DNA from: Lysobacteraceae bacterium
GTDB taxonomy: Bacteria > Pseudomonadota > Gammaproteobacteria > Xanthomonadales > Xanthomonadaceae
Length of the DNA: 5,474 nt
Direction of reading: 5' to 3'
Assembly: GCA_028293685.1 (NCBI GenBank)
Contig: JAQGOI010000353.1
Coordinates: 1-5,474 of the forward strand
Positions 1 to 5,474 of this stretch are shown here, piece by piece. Both the position numbers and the translations under genes were made by a program. Numbering within the stretch: position 1 is the stretch's first letter; each line of letters starts with the position of its first letter. The notes below the pieces were generated by a model. The model did no database searches. It had not been told where the DNA came from and saw nothing but the letters and a program-made list of their open reading frames with translations.

Positions 1-57
1 CCGGCGCAACCAGGCGGCGACTTCGTGCGCGCCGAGCTTTTCGGTGGCCGTGCTCAC
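1..57 (-). CDS. DUF484 family protein, N-terminal fragment (runs off window edge)
   Basis: Reading the minus strand from a GTG start gives 19 codons that remain open to the window edge: (M)STATEKLGAHEVAAWLRR. An N-terminus of the type 'x-L-x-A-x-(D/E)-VAAWLRR' is typical of DUF484 proteins, which are GAF-like and of unknown biochemical function. DUF484 genes commonly sit between dapF and xerC in Gammaproteobacteria, so the position directly after dapF supports the call. The gap from the dapF stop is 40 bases. No convincing Shine-Dalgarno sequence precedes the GTG. The only ATG in the gap (86-84) is in another frame and meets a stop after ten codons, so GTG is the better start. With so few residues visible, the family call rests on the start motif plus synteny; the next gene outside the window would be expected to be xerC. 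Confidence 0.72.
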   Translation of the reverse strand, partial: MSTATEKLGAHEVAAWLRR

Positions 58-97
58 GACGCCGTGTCCGTGCCGTGGTCGTGCATGCGGAACGATG

Positions 98-943
98 TCA
101 TTGCAGAAATTCTCCTTCGAAGACGAAAGTGGCCGGCCCGGACAGTGTGACCTGCGCCTCGTCAGCTGGCCACGCGACCTGCAGTTCGCCACCGGGCAAG
201 CGCACCGACACCGTGCGTTCGACGCGACCGCGCCGTATCAGGATGGCGACGGCGGCGCAGGCGCCACTGCCGCACGCCAGCGTCTCGCCGGCGCCGCGCT
301 CGAACACGCGCAGTGCGATCGCGTCGCGTGCGAGGACCTGCGCAAAACCGACGTTGACCGAATCGGCGAACGCCCGATGCGCCTGCAGTGCCACGCCGAT
401 CGCGGCGACCGGCGCGTCGGCAATCGCATCGACTTCGATCAGCGCATGCGGGTTGCCCATCGACACCGCACCGATGGCGAACGGCGTGCCGTCGACATCC
501 AGCAGGTATGGATCCTGTTCGCGTTCGAATCCCTGCAACCCGATCGCCTGCGGTGCGAACTGCGGCACGCCCATGGCAACGTGGTAATGCATTGCGCCGA
601 CACGCGTGACTGCGTGCGTGCCCGCCGGACTGTCGAGCGCGAACTGCGCATCGTCGAAACCGCCCTCGCGCGCCAGCCACGCCGCGATGCAGCGGGCGCC
701 GTTGCCGCACTGCTGCGCGGCGCTGCCATCGGCATTCCAGATGCGATAGCTGGCGACCGCGTGCGCGCTGCGCGGTGGCTCGATCGTCAGGATCTGGTCG
801 CAACCCACGCCGGTATGGCGGTCGGCAAGCGCGCGACTGAGCTGCGGCGACGGCGGCTGCAGCCCGTTGCGCAGGTCCAGCACCACGAAATCATTGCCGG
901 CGCCGTGCATCTTGCTCAGGCGCAGGGCGCGCGACGCCGGCAT
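98..943 (-). CDS. dapF: Diaminopimelate epimerase DapF
   Basis: DapF is a cytoplasmic, PLP-independent racemase that converts LL-2,6-diaminopimelate to the meso form, which feeds lysine synthesis and peptidoglycan cross-links. The 281-residue protein is close to the usual length of about 275. The N-terminal motif KMHGAGNDF (11-19) is diagnostic. The two catalytic cysteines are C79 in QQCGNGARC and C224 in LACGSGACA, one from each pseudo-symmetric half. Expected substrate-binding residues are present: N17, N70, N164 in MGNPH, N197 in SVNVGF, and E215-R216. All fit the H. influenzae enzyme numbering (from memory) with an offset of 6 to 7, so the enzyme looks complete and active. The ATG start is three bases after the lptM stop, with no clear ribosome binding site, which suggests translation coupled to lptM. 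The lptM-dapF pair is conserved in many Gammaproteobacteria. Confidence 0.97.
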   Translation of the reverse strand: MPASRALRLSKMHGAGNDFVVLDLRNGLQPPSPQLSRALADRHTGVGCDQILTIEPPRSAHAVASYRIWNADGSAAQQCGNGARCIAAWLAREGGFDDAQFALDSPAGTHAVTRVGAMHYHVAMGVPQFAPQAIGLQGFEREQDPYLLDVDGTPFAIGAVSMGNPHALIEVDAIADAPVAAIGVALQAHRAFADSVNVGFAQVLARDAIALRVFERGAGETLACGSGACAAVAILIRRGRVERTVSVRLPGGELQVAWPADEAQVTLSGPATFVFEGEFLQ

Positions 944-946
944 CGG

Positions 947-1186
947 TCAGCCGTGGCCGCCGGAGTCCGGCGGCGGCGTCGGCGGCACCGCGCCACCGGG
1001 ATCGGCATCGGGGGGCGTCGAGGTGTCGACGGGCGGCACGGTGGTCGGATCCGTCGACGGCGGCGAAGTGGGTGCCGGCACGTCGGTCGCGGGCGGCGAC
1101 GGATGGACCAGCGGACCCTTGTTGCCGCAGCCGGCAAGGCTGACCAGCAACGCGGCGGCGACAAGATGGCGGACGGTCGGAGTCAT
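947..1186 (-). CDS. lptM: LptM/YifL-type small outer-membrane lipoprotein
   Basis: This is a 79-residue lipoprotein. Residues 1-19 form a signal peptide (MTPTVRH, then a hydrophobic run) ending in the lipobox LAGC, with C20 as the lipidated cysteine. The sequence straight after it, CGNKGPL (20-26), matches the CG-x-KGPL signature of the YifL/LptM family. In E. coli, LptM binds the LptD-LptE lipopolysaccharide translocon and helps LptD mature. Position +2 is Gly, not Asp, which fits outer-membrane sorting. Residues 29-79 are a low-complexity tail rich in Pro, Thr, Asp and Gly. The open frame extends further upstream to 1318, but that part overlaps the peptidase gene, and the ATG at 1186 places the signal peptide correctly. 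The gene lies 19 bases after the peptidase stop and 3 bases before dapF. The family call rests on the short motif and synteny; the tail itself matches nothing I recognise. Confidence 0.85.
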   Translation of the reverse strand: MTPTVRHLVAAALLVSLAGCGNKGPLVHPSPPATDVPAPTSPPSTDPTTVPPVDTSTPPDADPGGAVPPTPPPDSGGHG

Positions 1187-1192
1187 TGGACG

Positions 1193-1198
1193 AGTATA
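1193..1198 (-). promoter_or_regulatory. Candidate -10 element (TATACT) directly before lptM
   Basis: TATACT lies in the 19-base gap between the peptidase stop and the lptM ATG and matches the sigma70 -10 consensus at five of six positions. It occupies -12 to -7 relative to the ATG, so a transcript from it would begin at or within a base or two of the start codon, giving a leaderless mRNA. There is no Shine-Dalgarno sequence in the gap, which agrees with that reading. No -35 box is visible at 16 to 18 bases (the DNA there is GC-only and inside the peptidase gene), and there is no extended -10 TG. It could therefore be chance in a short spacer. Confidence 0.35.
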
Positions 1199-1205
1199 GC
1201 CGCGC

Positions 1206-3353
1206 TCAATGCGTCGGCGCCGCATCCGCGACACCGAGCTGGTCGAGCAGGAAGGCATACATTTCGGCCAGTTCCCGATAGCGGCGGAAGCGCCCGGACT
1301 TGCCACCGTGCCCGGCATCCATGTTCGTGCGCAGCAGCACCGGATGCGAGGAGGTGTCGACGTCGCGCAGGCGCGCGATGTACTTCGCCGGCTCCCAGTA
1401 CTGCACCTGCGAATCCCACAGTCCGGTGCCGATGAACATCGCCGGATAGGCCTGCGCCTTGAGATTGTCGTAGGGCGAATACGACAGCATGTAGTCGTAG
1501 GCCTCGCGGTATTCCGGGTTGCCCCACTCGTCGTATTCGTTGGTGGTCAGCGGAATGCTGGCGTCGAGCATCGTGGTGACGACATCGACGAACGGCACCT
1601 GCGACAAAATCACTCGGTACCTGTCCGGCGCCATGTTGGCGATGGCGCCCATCAGCAGGCCGCCGGCGCTGCCGCCGTAGGCGGCGACGCGATCCTTCGA
1701 CGCCACGCCCTGCTGCACCAGGAAGTCGGTGACGTCGATGAAGTCGGTGAACGTGTTCTTCTTGCGCATCAGCTTGCCGTCGTCGTACCAGGCACGACCC
1801 ATTTCCTCGCCGCCGCGGATGTGCGCGATCGCATAGACCATGCCGCGGTCGAGCAGGCTGACCACCGGCAGGTTGAAAGCGGGATCGGTCGAGTGTCCGT
1901 AGCTGCCATAGGCGTACTGCAGCATCGCGGCACTGCCATTCTTCCTGAAGCCCCTGGCGTACACGATCGACACCGGGATGCGGGTGCCATCGCGCGCCGT
2001 CGCCCACAGGCGCTCGGTGACGTAACGTTCCGGGTCGTAGCCGATCACCGGCTGGCGCTTGAGCAGGCGACGTTCGCCGCTGCGCGTGTTGATTTCGTAT
2101 GTGGTCGCCGGCGTCGTCAGCGATGTATAGCTGTAACGCAGCCAGTCGGTGTCCGGTTCGGCATTGGTGTCCAGTCCCATCGCGTAGGCCGGCTCATCGG
2201 CCTTGACGTAATCGCCATCGGCCGGATCGGCACCGGCATGCAGCAGGCGCAGCCGCTCCAGGCCACCGGACCGCTCGGCGATCGCGGTAAAGCCGTCGAA
2301 CAGTTCGTAGCCTTCGATGTAGACATCGTCACGATGCGCGACCCATTCGCGCCATTGCGCGCGTGACGTCGCATCCGACGGCGCCGTCACCAGCTTGAAG
2401 TTCCTCGCGCGGTGGCCGTCGGCGTCCGGCGCGTTGGTGCGGATCACCCATTGGTCGCCCAGATGATCGGCTTGGTACTCGACGTCGCGCTCACGCGGCG
2501 CCAGCACCGTGAAGCTGGCGGGATCGCTGGCCGGCGCGCAACGCACCTCGCTGGACACGGTGCTTTCCACGCTGATGCAGATGTACTTGTCGTCGCGGCT
2601 GCGCTCGATGCCCATGTAGAAGCTGTCGTCGTGCTCGGCATAGACCAGCGCGTCGCTGCCTGCCGGCGTACCGAGGCGATGACGTTTCACGCGTACGGTC
2701 AGCAGCGTTTCGGGATCGTTCTCGACGTAGAACAGCGTGCGGTTGTCATCGGCCCAGACCACATTGGGCGACACGCCGGTGACGACGTCCGGATAGTCCT
2801 TGCCGGTGGTCAGGTCGCGGAAGCGGATCGTATACTGGCGACGGCCGACGTCGTCATCGACCCACGCCAGCTGCGTGTTGTCCTGGCTGACCGCGAAGTC
2901 GCCGACGCTGAAATAGTCCTTGCCGCGCGCCATGGCATTGACGTCGAGCAGCACCTCCTCCGGCGCGTCCATGCCGCCCTTGCGGCGCGCGTGGATCGGA
3001 TAGTCCTGGCCGGTTTCGAAGCGGGTGTAGTACCAGTAGCCGCGCTCGCGATACGGCACCGTGCTGTCGTCCTGCTTGATGCGTCCGACGATCTCGTCGT
3101 ACAGCGTGCCCTGCAGTGGCTTGAGTGGCGCCATGACGGCATCGGTGTAGGCATTCTCGGCGCCGAGGTAGGCGAGCATCTGCGGTTGCTTGCGGGTGTC
3201 GTCGCGCAGCCAGTAGTACTCGTCGCTGCGACTGGCCCCGAACGGCGCGGTGACTACGTGCGCTTTCTTCTCGACATCCGGAGGGACGGGGCGATCGGCG
3301 GCGTTGGCAATCAGGGTCATCAGCAATAGACCGGCAGGCAGGAGGGATTTCAC
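1206..3353 (-). CDS. Secreted S9-family serine peptidase, oligopeptidase B type
   Basis: Oligopeptidase B is a prolyl-oligopeptidase-family serine peptidase that cuts short peptides after Arg or Lys. The 715-residue protein has a signal peptide (MKSLLPAGLLLMTLIANA, likely cut near residue 18-19), a beta-propeller region (about 35-430) and an alpha/beta-hydrolase domain (about 440-710). The triad is S562 in GGSAGG, D647 in GLWDSQVQYWEP and H682 in DAGHGGKSGR. Each sits 30 residues beyond the E. coli PtrB positions as I remember them (532, 617, 652). E. coli PtrB (about 686 residues) lacks a signal peptide, so this form should act in the periplasm or outside the cell. P1-pocket acid E606 is kept, while the partner acid is D608 instead of Glu, and the second of two acids near 490-492 is Ala. 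The start is GTG with a poor ribosome binding site; a later ATG (3320) would spoil the signal peptide. It may be co-transcribed with lptM-dapF. Confidence 0.92.
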   Translation of the reverse strand: MKSLLPAGLLLMTLIANAADRPVPPDVEKKAHVVTAPFGASRSDEYYWLRDDTRKQPQMLAYLGAENAYTDAVMAPLKPLQGTLYDEIVGRIKQDDSTVPYRERGYWYYTRFETGQDYPIHARRKGGMDAPEEVLLDVNAMARGKDYFSVGDFAVSQDNTQLAWVDDDVGRRQYTIRFRDLTTGKDYPDVVTGVSPNVVWADDNRTLFYVENDPETLLTVRVKRHRLGTPAGSDALVYAEHDDSFYMGIERSRDDKYICISVESTVSSEVRCAPASDPASFTVLAPRERDVEYQADHLGDQWVIRTNAPDADGHRARNFKLVTAPSDATSRAQWREWVAHRDDVYIEGYELFDGFTAIAERSGGLERLRLLHAGADPADGDYVKADEPAYAMGLDTNAEPDTDWLRYSYTSLTTPATTYEINTRSGERRLLKRQPVIGYDPERYVTERLWATARDGTRIPVSIVYARGFRKNGSAAMLQYAYGSYGHSTDPAFNLPVVSLLDRGMVYAIAHIRGGEEMGRAWYDDGKLMRKKNTFTDFIDVTDFLVQQGVASKDRVAAYGGSAGGLLMGAIANMAPDRYRVILSQVPFVDVVTTMLDASIPLTTNEYDEWGNPEYREAYDYMLSYSPYDNLKAQAYPAMFIGTGLWDSQVQYWEPAKYIARLRDVDTSSHPVLLRTNMDAGHGGKSGRFRRYRELAEMYAFLLDQLGVADAAPTH

Positions 3354-3379
3354 GGGTCGGTCCGCGAAGGTGGAAATGC

Positions 3380-3403
3380 AGCTTAGCGGGTCAGCAAGTC
3401 AGC
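3380..3403. repeat. Three imperfect 8-bp tandem units in the gap before the peptidase gene
   Basis: On the minus strand the units read GCTGACTT, GCTGACCC and GCTAAGCT, back to back. The first two share GCTGAC; the third is diverged and contains the near-palindrome GCTAAGC. They cover the spacer and -10 of the weak candidate promoter, so they could be a regulator-binding site, but the units are short and chance similarity is quite possible. Confidence 0.3.
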
Positions 3404-3407
3404 GCAA
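3380..3407 (-). promoter_or_regulatory. Weak candidate promoter for the oligopeptidase B gene
   Basis: On the minus strand TTGCGC (3407-3402) and TAAGCT (3385-3380) are separated by 16 bases and would give a transcript with a leader of roughly 20 bases before the GTG at 3353. Both hexamers match the sigma70 consensus only partly. The proposal rests mainly on location: this is the only gap of useful size (128 bases) ahead of the peptidase gene, and it contains the least GC-rich stretch nearby. Confidence 0.25.
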
Positions 3408-3430
3408 GGTTGCGCGCTGCGGACATCGGC

Positions 3431-3468
3431 TTTCGCGGGAAGACGACTGGTACGCCGCCACCGCGAAA
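3431..3468. repeat. Inverted repeat with 8-bp perfect arms between the oxygenase and peptidase genes
   Basis: TTTCGCGG at 3431-3438 is exactly complementary in inverted order to CCGCGAAA at 3461-3468, with 22 bases between the arms. It begins 13 bases after the oxygenase stop. As RNA it could form a hairpin with a large loop, but no run of T follows on the minus strand, so it does not qualify as a standard intrinsic terminator. It could aid Rho-dependent ending or protect the 3' end of the fbp-oxygenase transcript, or serve as an operator. No function is shown by the sequence. Confidence 0.4.
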
Positions 3469-3481
3469 ACGACAGCTGGAT

Positions 3482-4192
3482 TCAACGCGCGGGAAACAGC
3501 CGCTCCGCGCGCTGGAACAAGATCCAGCTGGTCGCGATCATCTTGTCGCCGCGTTGCGGCCGGTTGCCGCGATGGGTGTGGGTGAACGCCGTCGGCGCGA
3601 TCAGCAAGCTGCCGGTGCGTGGCACGACCTTGCGCTGCTGGAACAGGAATTCGGTTTCGCCTTCGTCGAAATCGTCGTTGAGATACAGCGTCCACAACAG
3701 GTGGCGGTGCAGGGTTTCGCAGCCCGCATCGCGCGGGTACAGCTCGCAATGCCAGTACGGATAGCCGCCCTCGCCGGCGCTGTACCACTGCAGATTGATG
3801 GCGCCTGGGCGAAAGCAGGTCTGCAGCAACGGCGACAGCGCCGCGTCGTCCATCGTCCTGAGTGCATCGGCGGACAGGGGCTGCGAAGCGCCCGTGGCAT
3901 CGGGTTGGCGCAGCATCAACGGCGCGATCATCGCGTGCGGGTAGCTGCGCACGTAGGCGAGCAGGCCGTCGAACACGGCCTGGTTGAGTTGCGTTTCGAC
4001 ATCGGCCCAGTCGGGCCGGCCCTGCAGCGACAGATCGCGACTGCGCTTGAGTTCCGGCGCGACACCGCCGCCGACGCGGCCGGGTTGCAGCGCATCGCTT
4101 GCGCGCAGGCGCTCGACGATCATCGCGCATGCGGAGCGGTCGAGCGCATCGTCGTAGAGAGCGATGAAATCGGCGCCGTGGACCTCGCTCAT
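3482..4192 (-). CDS. 2-oxoglutarate/Fe(II)-dependent oxygenase (prolyl 4-hydroxylase-like fold)
   Basis: The 236-residue protein belongs to the prolyl-4-hydroxylase-like oxygenases, cytoplasmic enzymes that use Fe(II), O2 and 2-oxoglutarate to hydroxylate a protein or small molecule. Probable iron ligands are H148 and E150 (YWHCELYP) and H207 (in FTHTHRGN); K217, ten residues after H207, is placed to bind the 2-oxoglutarate carboxylate as in prolyl hydroxylases. The core strand [16 protein letters not shown] (167-182) is typical of the fold. H205 is an alternative third ligand. The HxE form replaces the more common HxD but I believe it is usual in this subfamily. There is no signal peptide. 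Residues 1-125 hold no motif I recognise. The ATG overlaps the fbp stop as ATGA and has no Shine-Dalgarno sequence, pointing to translational coupling. The substrate is unknown; the neighbour does not reveal it. Confidence 0.85.
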   Translation of the reverse strand: MSEVHGADFIALYDDALDRSACAMIVERLRASDALQPGRVGGGVAPELKRSRDLSLQGRPDWADVETQLNQAVFDGLLAYVRSYPHAMIAPLMLRQPDATGASQPLSADALRTMDDAALSPLLQTCFRPGAINLQWYSAGEGGYPYWHCELYPRDAGCETLHRHLLWTLYLNDDFDEGETEFLFQQRKVVPRTGSLLIAPTAFTHTHRGNRPQRGDKMIATSWILFQRAERLFPAR

Positions 4193-5265
4193 GCGTCGTT
4201 GAACCGCGATGCGCGCGCCATATCGTGTTCATGGTGATAGCGGCTGGCCATGGCGACTTCGGCCCTGGAGCCCAGGAACACCGGCACGCGTTGATGCAAA
4301 TGGGTCGGCGTGATGTCCATGATCCGTTCGCGGCCGTTGGTGGACGCGCCGCCGGCCTGTTCGATGAGCAGCGACATCGGATTGGCTTCGTACATCAACC
4401 GCAGCTTGCCGGCCTTGCACGGATCCGTGCCCGTCCCGAGCCGGCTGTCCCAGGGATAGATGAAGATGCCGCCGCGGGTCAGGATGCGATGCACGTCGGC
4501 CACCATCGATGCGATCCAGCGTGTGTTGAAATCATTGCCGCGCACGCCTTCGCTGCCGGCGAGCAGATCGCCTACGTACGCCTGCATCGGCGCCTCCCAA
4601 TGCCGCTGGTTGGACATGTTGACGGCGAATTCGCGTGTCTCGTCCGGCACGCGCATGTCGCGCTGGGTCAGCACGAACGAGCCCTGCTCGCGATCCAGCG
4701 TGAACGCATGCGTGCCGTGGCCGATCGTCAGCACCAGCATCGTGCTCGGTCCGTAGATGCAATAGCCGGCGGCGACCTGCGCCGTGCCCGGCTGCAGGAA
4801 GGACTGGGTGTCGACATCCTGCGCGTCGCCCGGACATACCAGCACCGAGAAGATCGTGCCGACGGAGACGTTGACGTCGATGTTGCTGCTGCCGTCGAGC
4901 GGATCGAACAGCAGCAGGTAGTTGCCGCGCGGATAGGCGTCCGGGATCAAAAACGGTTCGTCCATCTCCTCCGACGCGCATGCCGCCAGGTGACCGCCCC
5001 AGGCGTTGGCTTCGAGCAGCACGTCGTTGGCGATGACATCGAGCTTTTTCTGAGCCTCGCCCTGGACGTTGATCGATGCCCCGTTGCCGGTACCCGCATC
5101 GCCGAGCACGCCGCCGAGCGCGCCCTTGCCGACCGCGACCGCAATCGTCTTGCACGCGCGCGCGACCACTTCGATGAGCAGGCGCAGGTCAGGGTTGATG
5201 CGGCCTTCGCGCTTTTCCTCGATCAGGAAGCGGGTCAGCGATCGCGCGGTGGACGCTTGCGACAT
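4189..5265 (-). CDS. fbp: Fructose-1,6-bisphosphatase, class I
   Basis: FBPase removes the 1-phosphate of fructose 1,6-bisphosphate in the cytoplasm, the committed step of gluconeogenesis. With the ATG at 5265 the protein has 358 residues, slightly longer than the usual 330-340 because of a tail after about residue 341 ([17 protein letters not shown]). Metal-site motifs are intact: E70 in [13 protein letters not shown]99-E100 in ASEEMDEP, and D121 and D124 in [13 protein letters not shown]. Substrate-binding regions follow: NMSNQR (216-221), R249 and SMVADVHR (253-260), IFIYP (267-271), and [20 protein letters not shown] (287-306). The open frame continues upstream to 5439, but that would start with TTG, adds 58 residues unlike any FBPase, and has third-base use unlike the gene body. 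The ATG at 5265 also has a purine-rich site upstream. The stop overlaps the oxygenase start by ATGA. Confidence 0.96.
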   Translation of the reverse strand: MSQASTARSLTRFLIEEKREGRINPDLRLLIEVVARACKTIAVAVGKGALGGVLGDAGTGNGASINVQGEAQKKLDVIANDVLLEANAWGGHLAACASEEMDEPFLIPDAYPRGNYLLLFDPLDGSSNIDVNVSVGTIFSVLVCPGDAQDVDTQSFLQPGTAQVAAGYCIYGPSTMLVLTIGHGTHAFTLDREQGSFVLTQRDMRVPDETREFAVNMSNQRHWEAPMQAYVGDLLAGSEGVRGNDFNTRWIASMVADVHRILTRGGIFIYPWDSRLGTGTDPCKAGKLRLMYEANPMSLLIEQAGGASTNGRERIMDITPTHLHQRVPVFLGSRAEVAMASRYHHEHDMARASRFNDA

Positions 5266-5474
5266 GGCGGGCTCTTCGATTGCGGGGCGCCATTGTCGCT
5301 CTGGCGAAGGCTCCGCTGAAGCCGGCGTCGCAAACCGCGCAACGTCGCCGAACGGGTGGCCCGTTGGAACTGGCCGGACGGCGTCAAGGGCACCGTCAGA
5401 ATGCCGGGCCTTGCGCAGCGGCCGGCCATGCCTGGTCAATCGCGGCAGCCTTGAGGTGCCGTGCCGGCATACCG
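5266..5474. other. Upstream region of fbp, no identifiable gene
   Basis: This 209-base segment presumably holds the fbp leader and promoter. A TTGACG (minus strand, around 5385-5380) resembles a -35 box, but no -10-like hexamer lies 16-18 bases beyond it, so I do not call a promoter. One minus-strand frame stays open from the edge to a TGA near 5399 (about 25 codons, ending ...AAAQGPAF). It could be the 3' end of an upstream gene, but it is too short and too plain in codon use to support. Confidence 0.4.
5272..5277 (-). promoter_or_regulatory. Probable ribosome binding site supporting the fbp start
   Basis: The purine hexamer GAAGAG lies six bases before the ATG at 5265. It is an imperfect Shine-Dalgarno sequence, but it is the best purine-rich site in this upstream region and agrees with the start chosen by family length. 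Confidence 0.45.

Noticed and set aside
148..150. HxE in place of HxD in the oxygenase iron site (residues 148-150 of the protein) as a sign of altered function.
   Set aside because: Glu can serve as the carboxylate ligand and, as far as I recall, a WHxE-x-YP motif is normal for this subfamily, so it is not evidence of inactivation. The coordinates given here are residue numbers.
1187..1318. An N-terminal extension of the lipoprotein frame (44 extra residues).
   Set aside because: It overlaps the coding end of the peptidase gene and would bury the signal peptide and lipobox inside the protein.
44..1435. A 463-codon open frame on the plus strand crossing three minus-strand genes.
   Set aside because: It is antisense to dapF, lptM and the end of the peptidase gene, is Arg/Ala/His-rich with no domain, and reflects few stop codons opposite high-GC genes. 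The same applies to plus-strand frames at 1209-2366, 2412-3329, 3410-4237 and 4225-5319.
5420..5427. Palindrome GGCCGGCC upstream of fbp.
   Set aside because: An 8-base GC palindrome is expected by chance at this base composition, and no flanking symmetry extends it.
5266..5439. A 58-residue N-terminal extension of FBPase.
   Set aside because: It would start with TTG, has mixed third-base use unlike the gene body, and looks like no FBPase N-terminus or targeting peptide. The ATG at 5265 gives a near-normal length and has a purine-rich site upstream.
5399..5474. A possible 3' end of an upstream minus-strand gene, about 25 codons ending in TGA near 5399.
   Set aside because: Too short, no recognisable sequence, and only moderate third-position GC; it cannot be told from noncoding DNA.
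1..5474. A new defence, mobile or biosynthetic system.
   Set aside because: All recognisable genes are intact housekeeping or common types on one strand; there are no integrases, transposases, toxin-antitoxin pairs, repeats of CRISPR type, tRNA genes or clear shifts in base composition.

Overview
The window is a compact, GC-rich stretch in which every supported gene lies on the minus strand, so transcription runs from the high coordinates to the low ones. Gene content and protein wording suggest a gammaproteobacterium of the Xanthomonadaceae/Lysobacteraceae type: a class I fructose-1,6-bisphosphatase, a secreted oligopeptidase B and the order lptM - dapF - DUF484. The lptM-dapF-DUF484(-xerC) order is shared with many Gammaproteobacteria including E. 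coli. The taxonomic call is an inference from families and base composition, not from a marker gene.

In transcription order the layout is as follows. About 209 bases upstream of fbp show no gene I can identify. The class I FBPase gene fbp (5265-4189) follows and overlaps by ATGA with a 2-oxoglutarate/Fe(II) oxygenase gene (4192-3482). A 128-base gap (3481-3354) carries an inverted repeat, a short tandem repeat and a weak candidate promoter. Next is a large S9-family peptidase of oligopeptidase B type with a signal peptide (3353-1206). After only 19 bases comes a small LptM/YifL-type lipoprotein gene (1186-947), then three bases later dapF, diaminopimelate epimerase (943-98). The first 19 codons of a DUF484-family gene (57-1) run off the low-coordinate edge.

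Functionally there are two probable transcription units. One joins gluconeogenesis (FBPase) to an oxygenase of unknown substrate. The other joins an exported protease, an outer-membrane LPS-translocon-associated lipoprotein, the last epimerisation of the DAP/lysine and peptidoglycan branch, and the start of the DUF484-xerC neighbourhood. The genes are housekeeping or common accessory types with intact active sites. I see no mobile element, CRISPR array, RNA gene or phage signature, and I do not see a new multi-gene system. The points most worth checking are the translationally coupled fbp-oxygenase pair, a possible leaderless start for lptM, and changes at substrate-specificity positions in the secreted oligopeptidase B.
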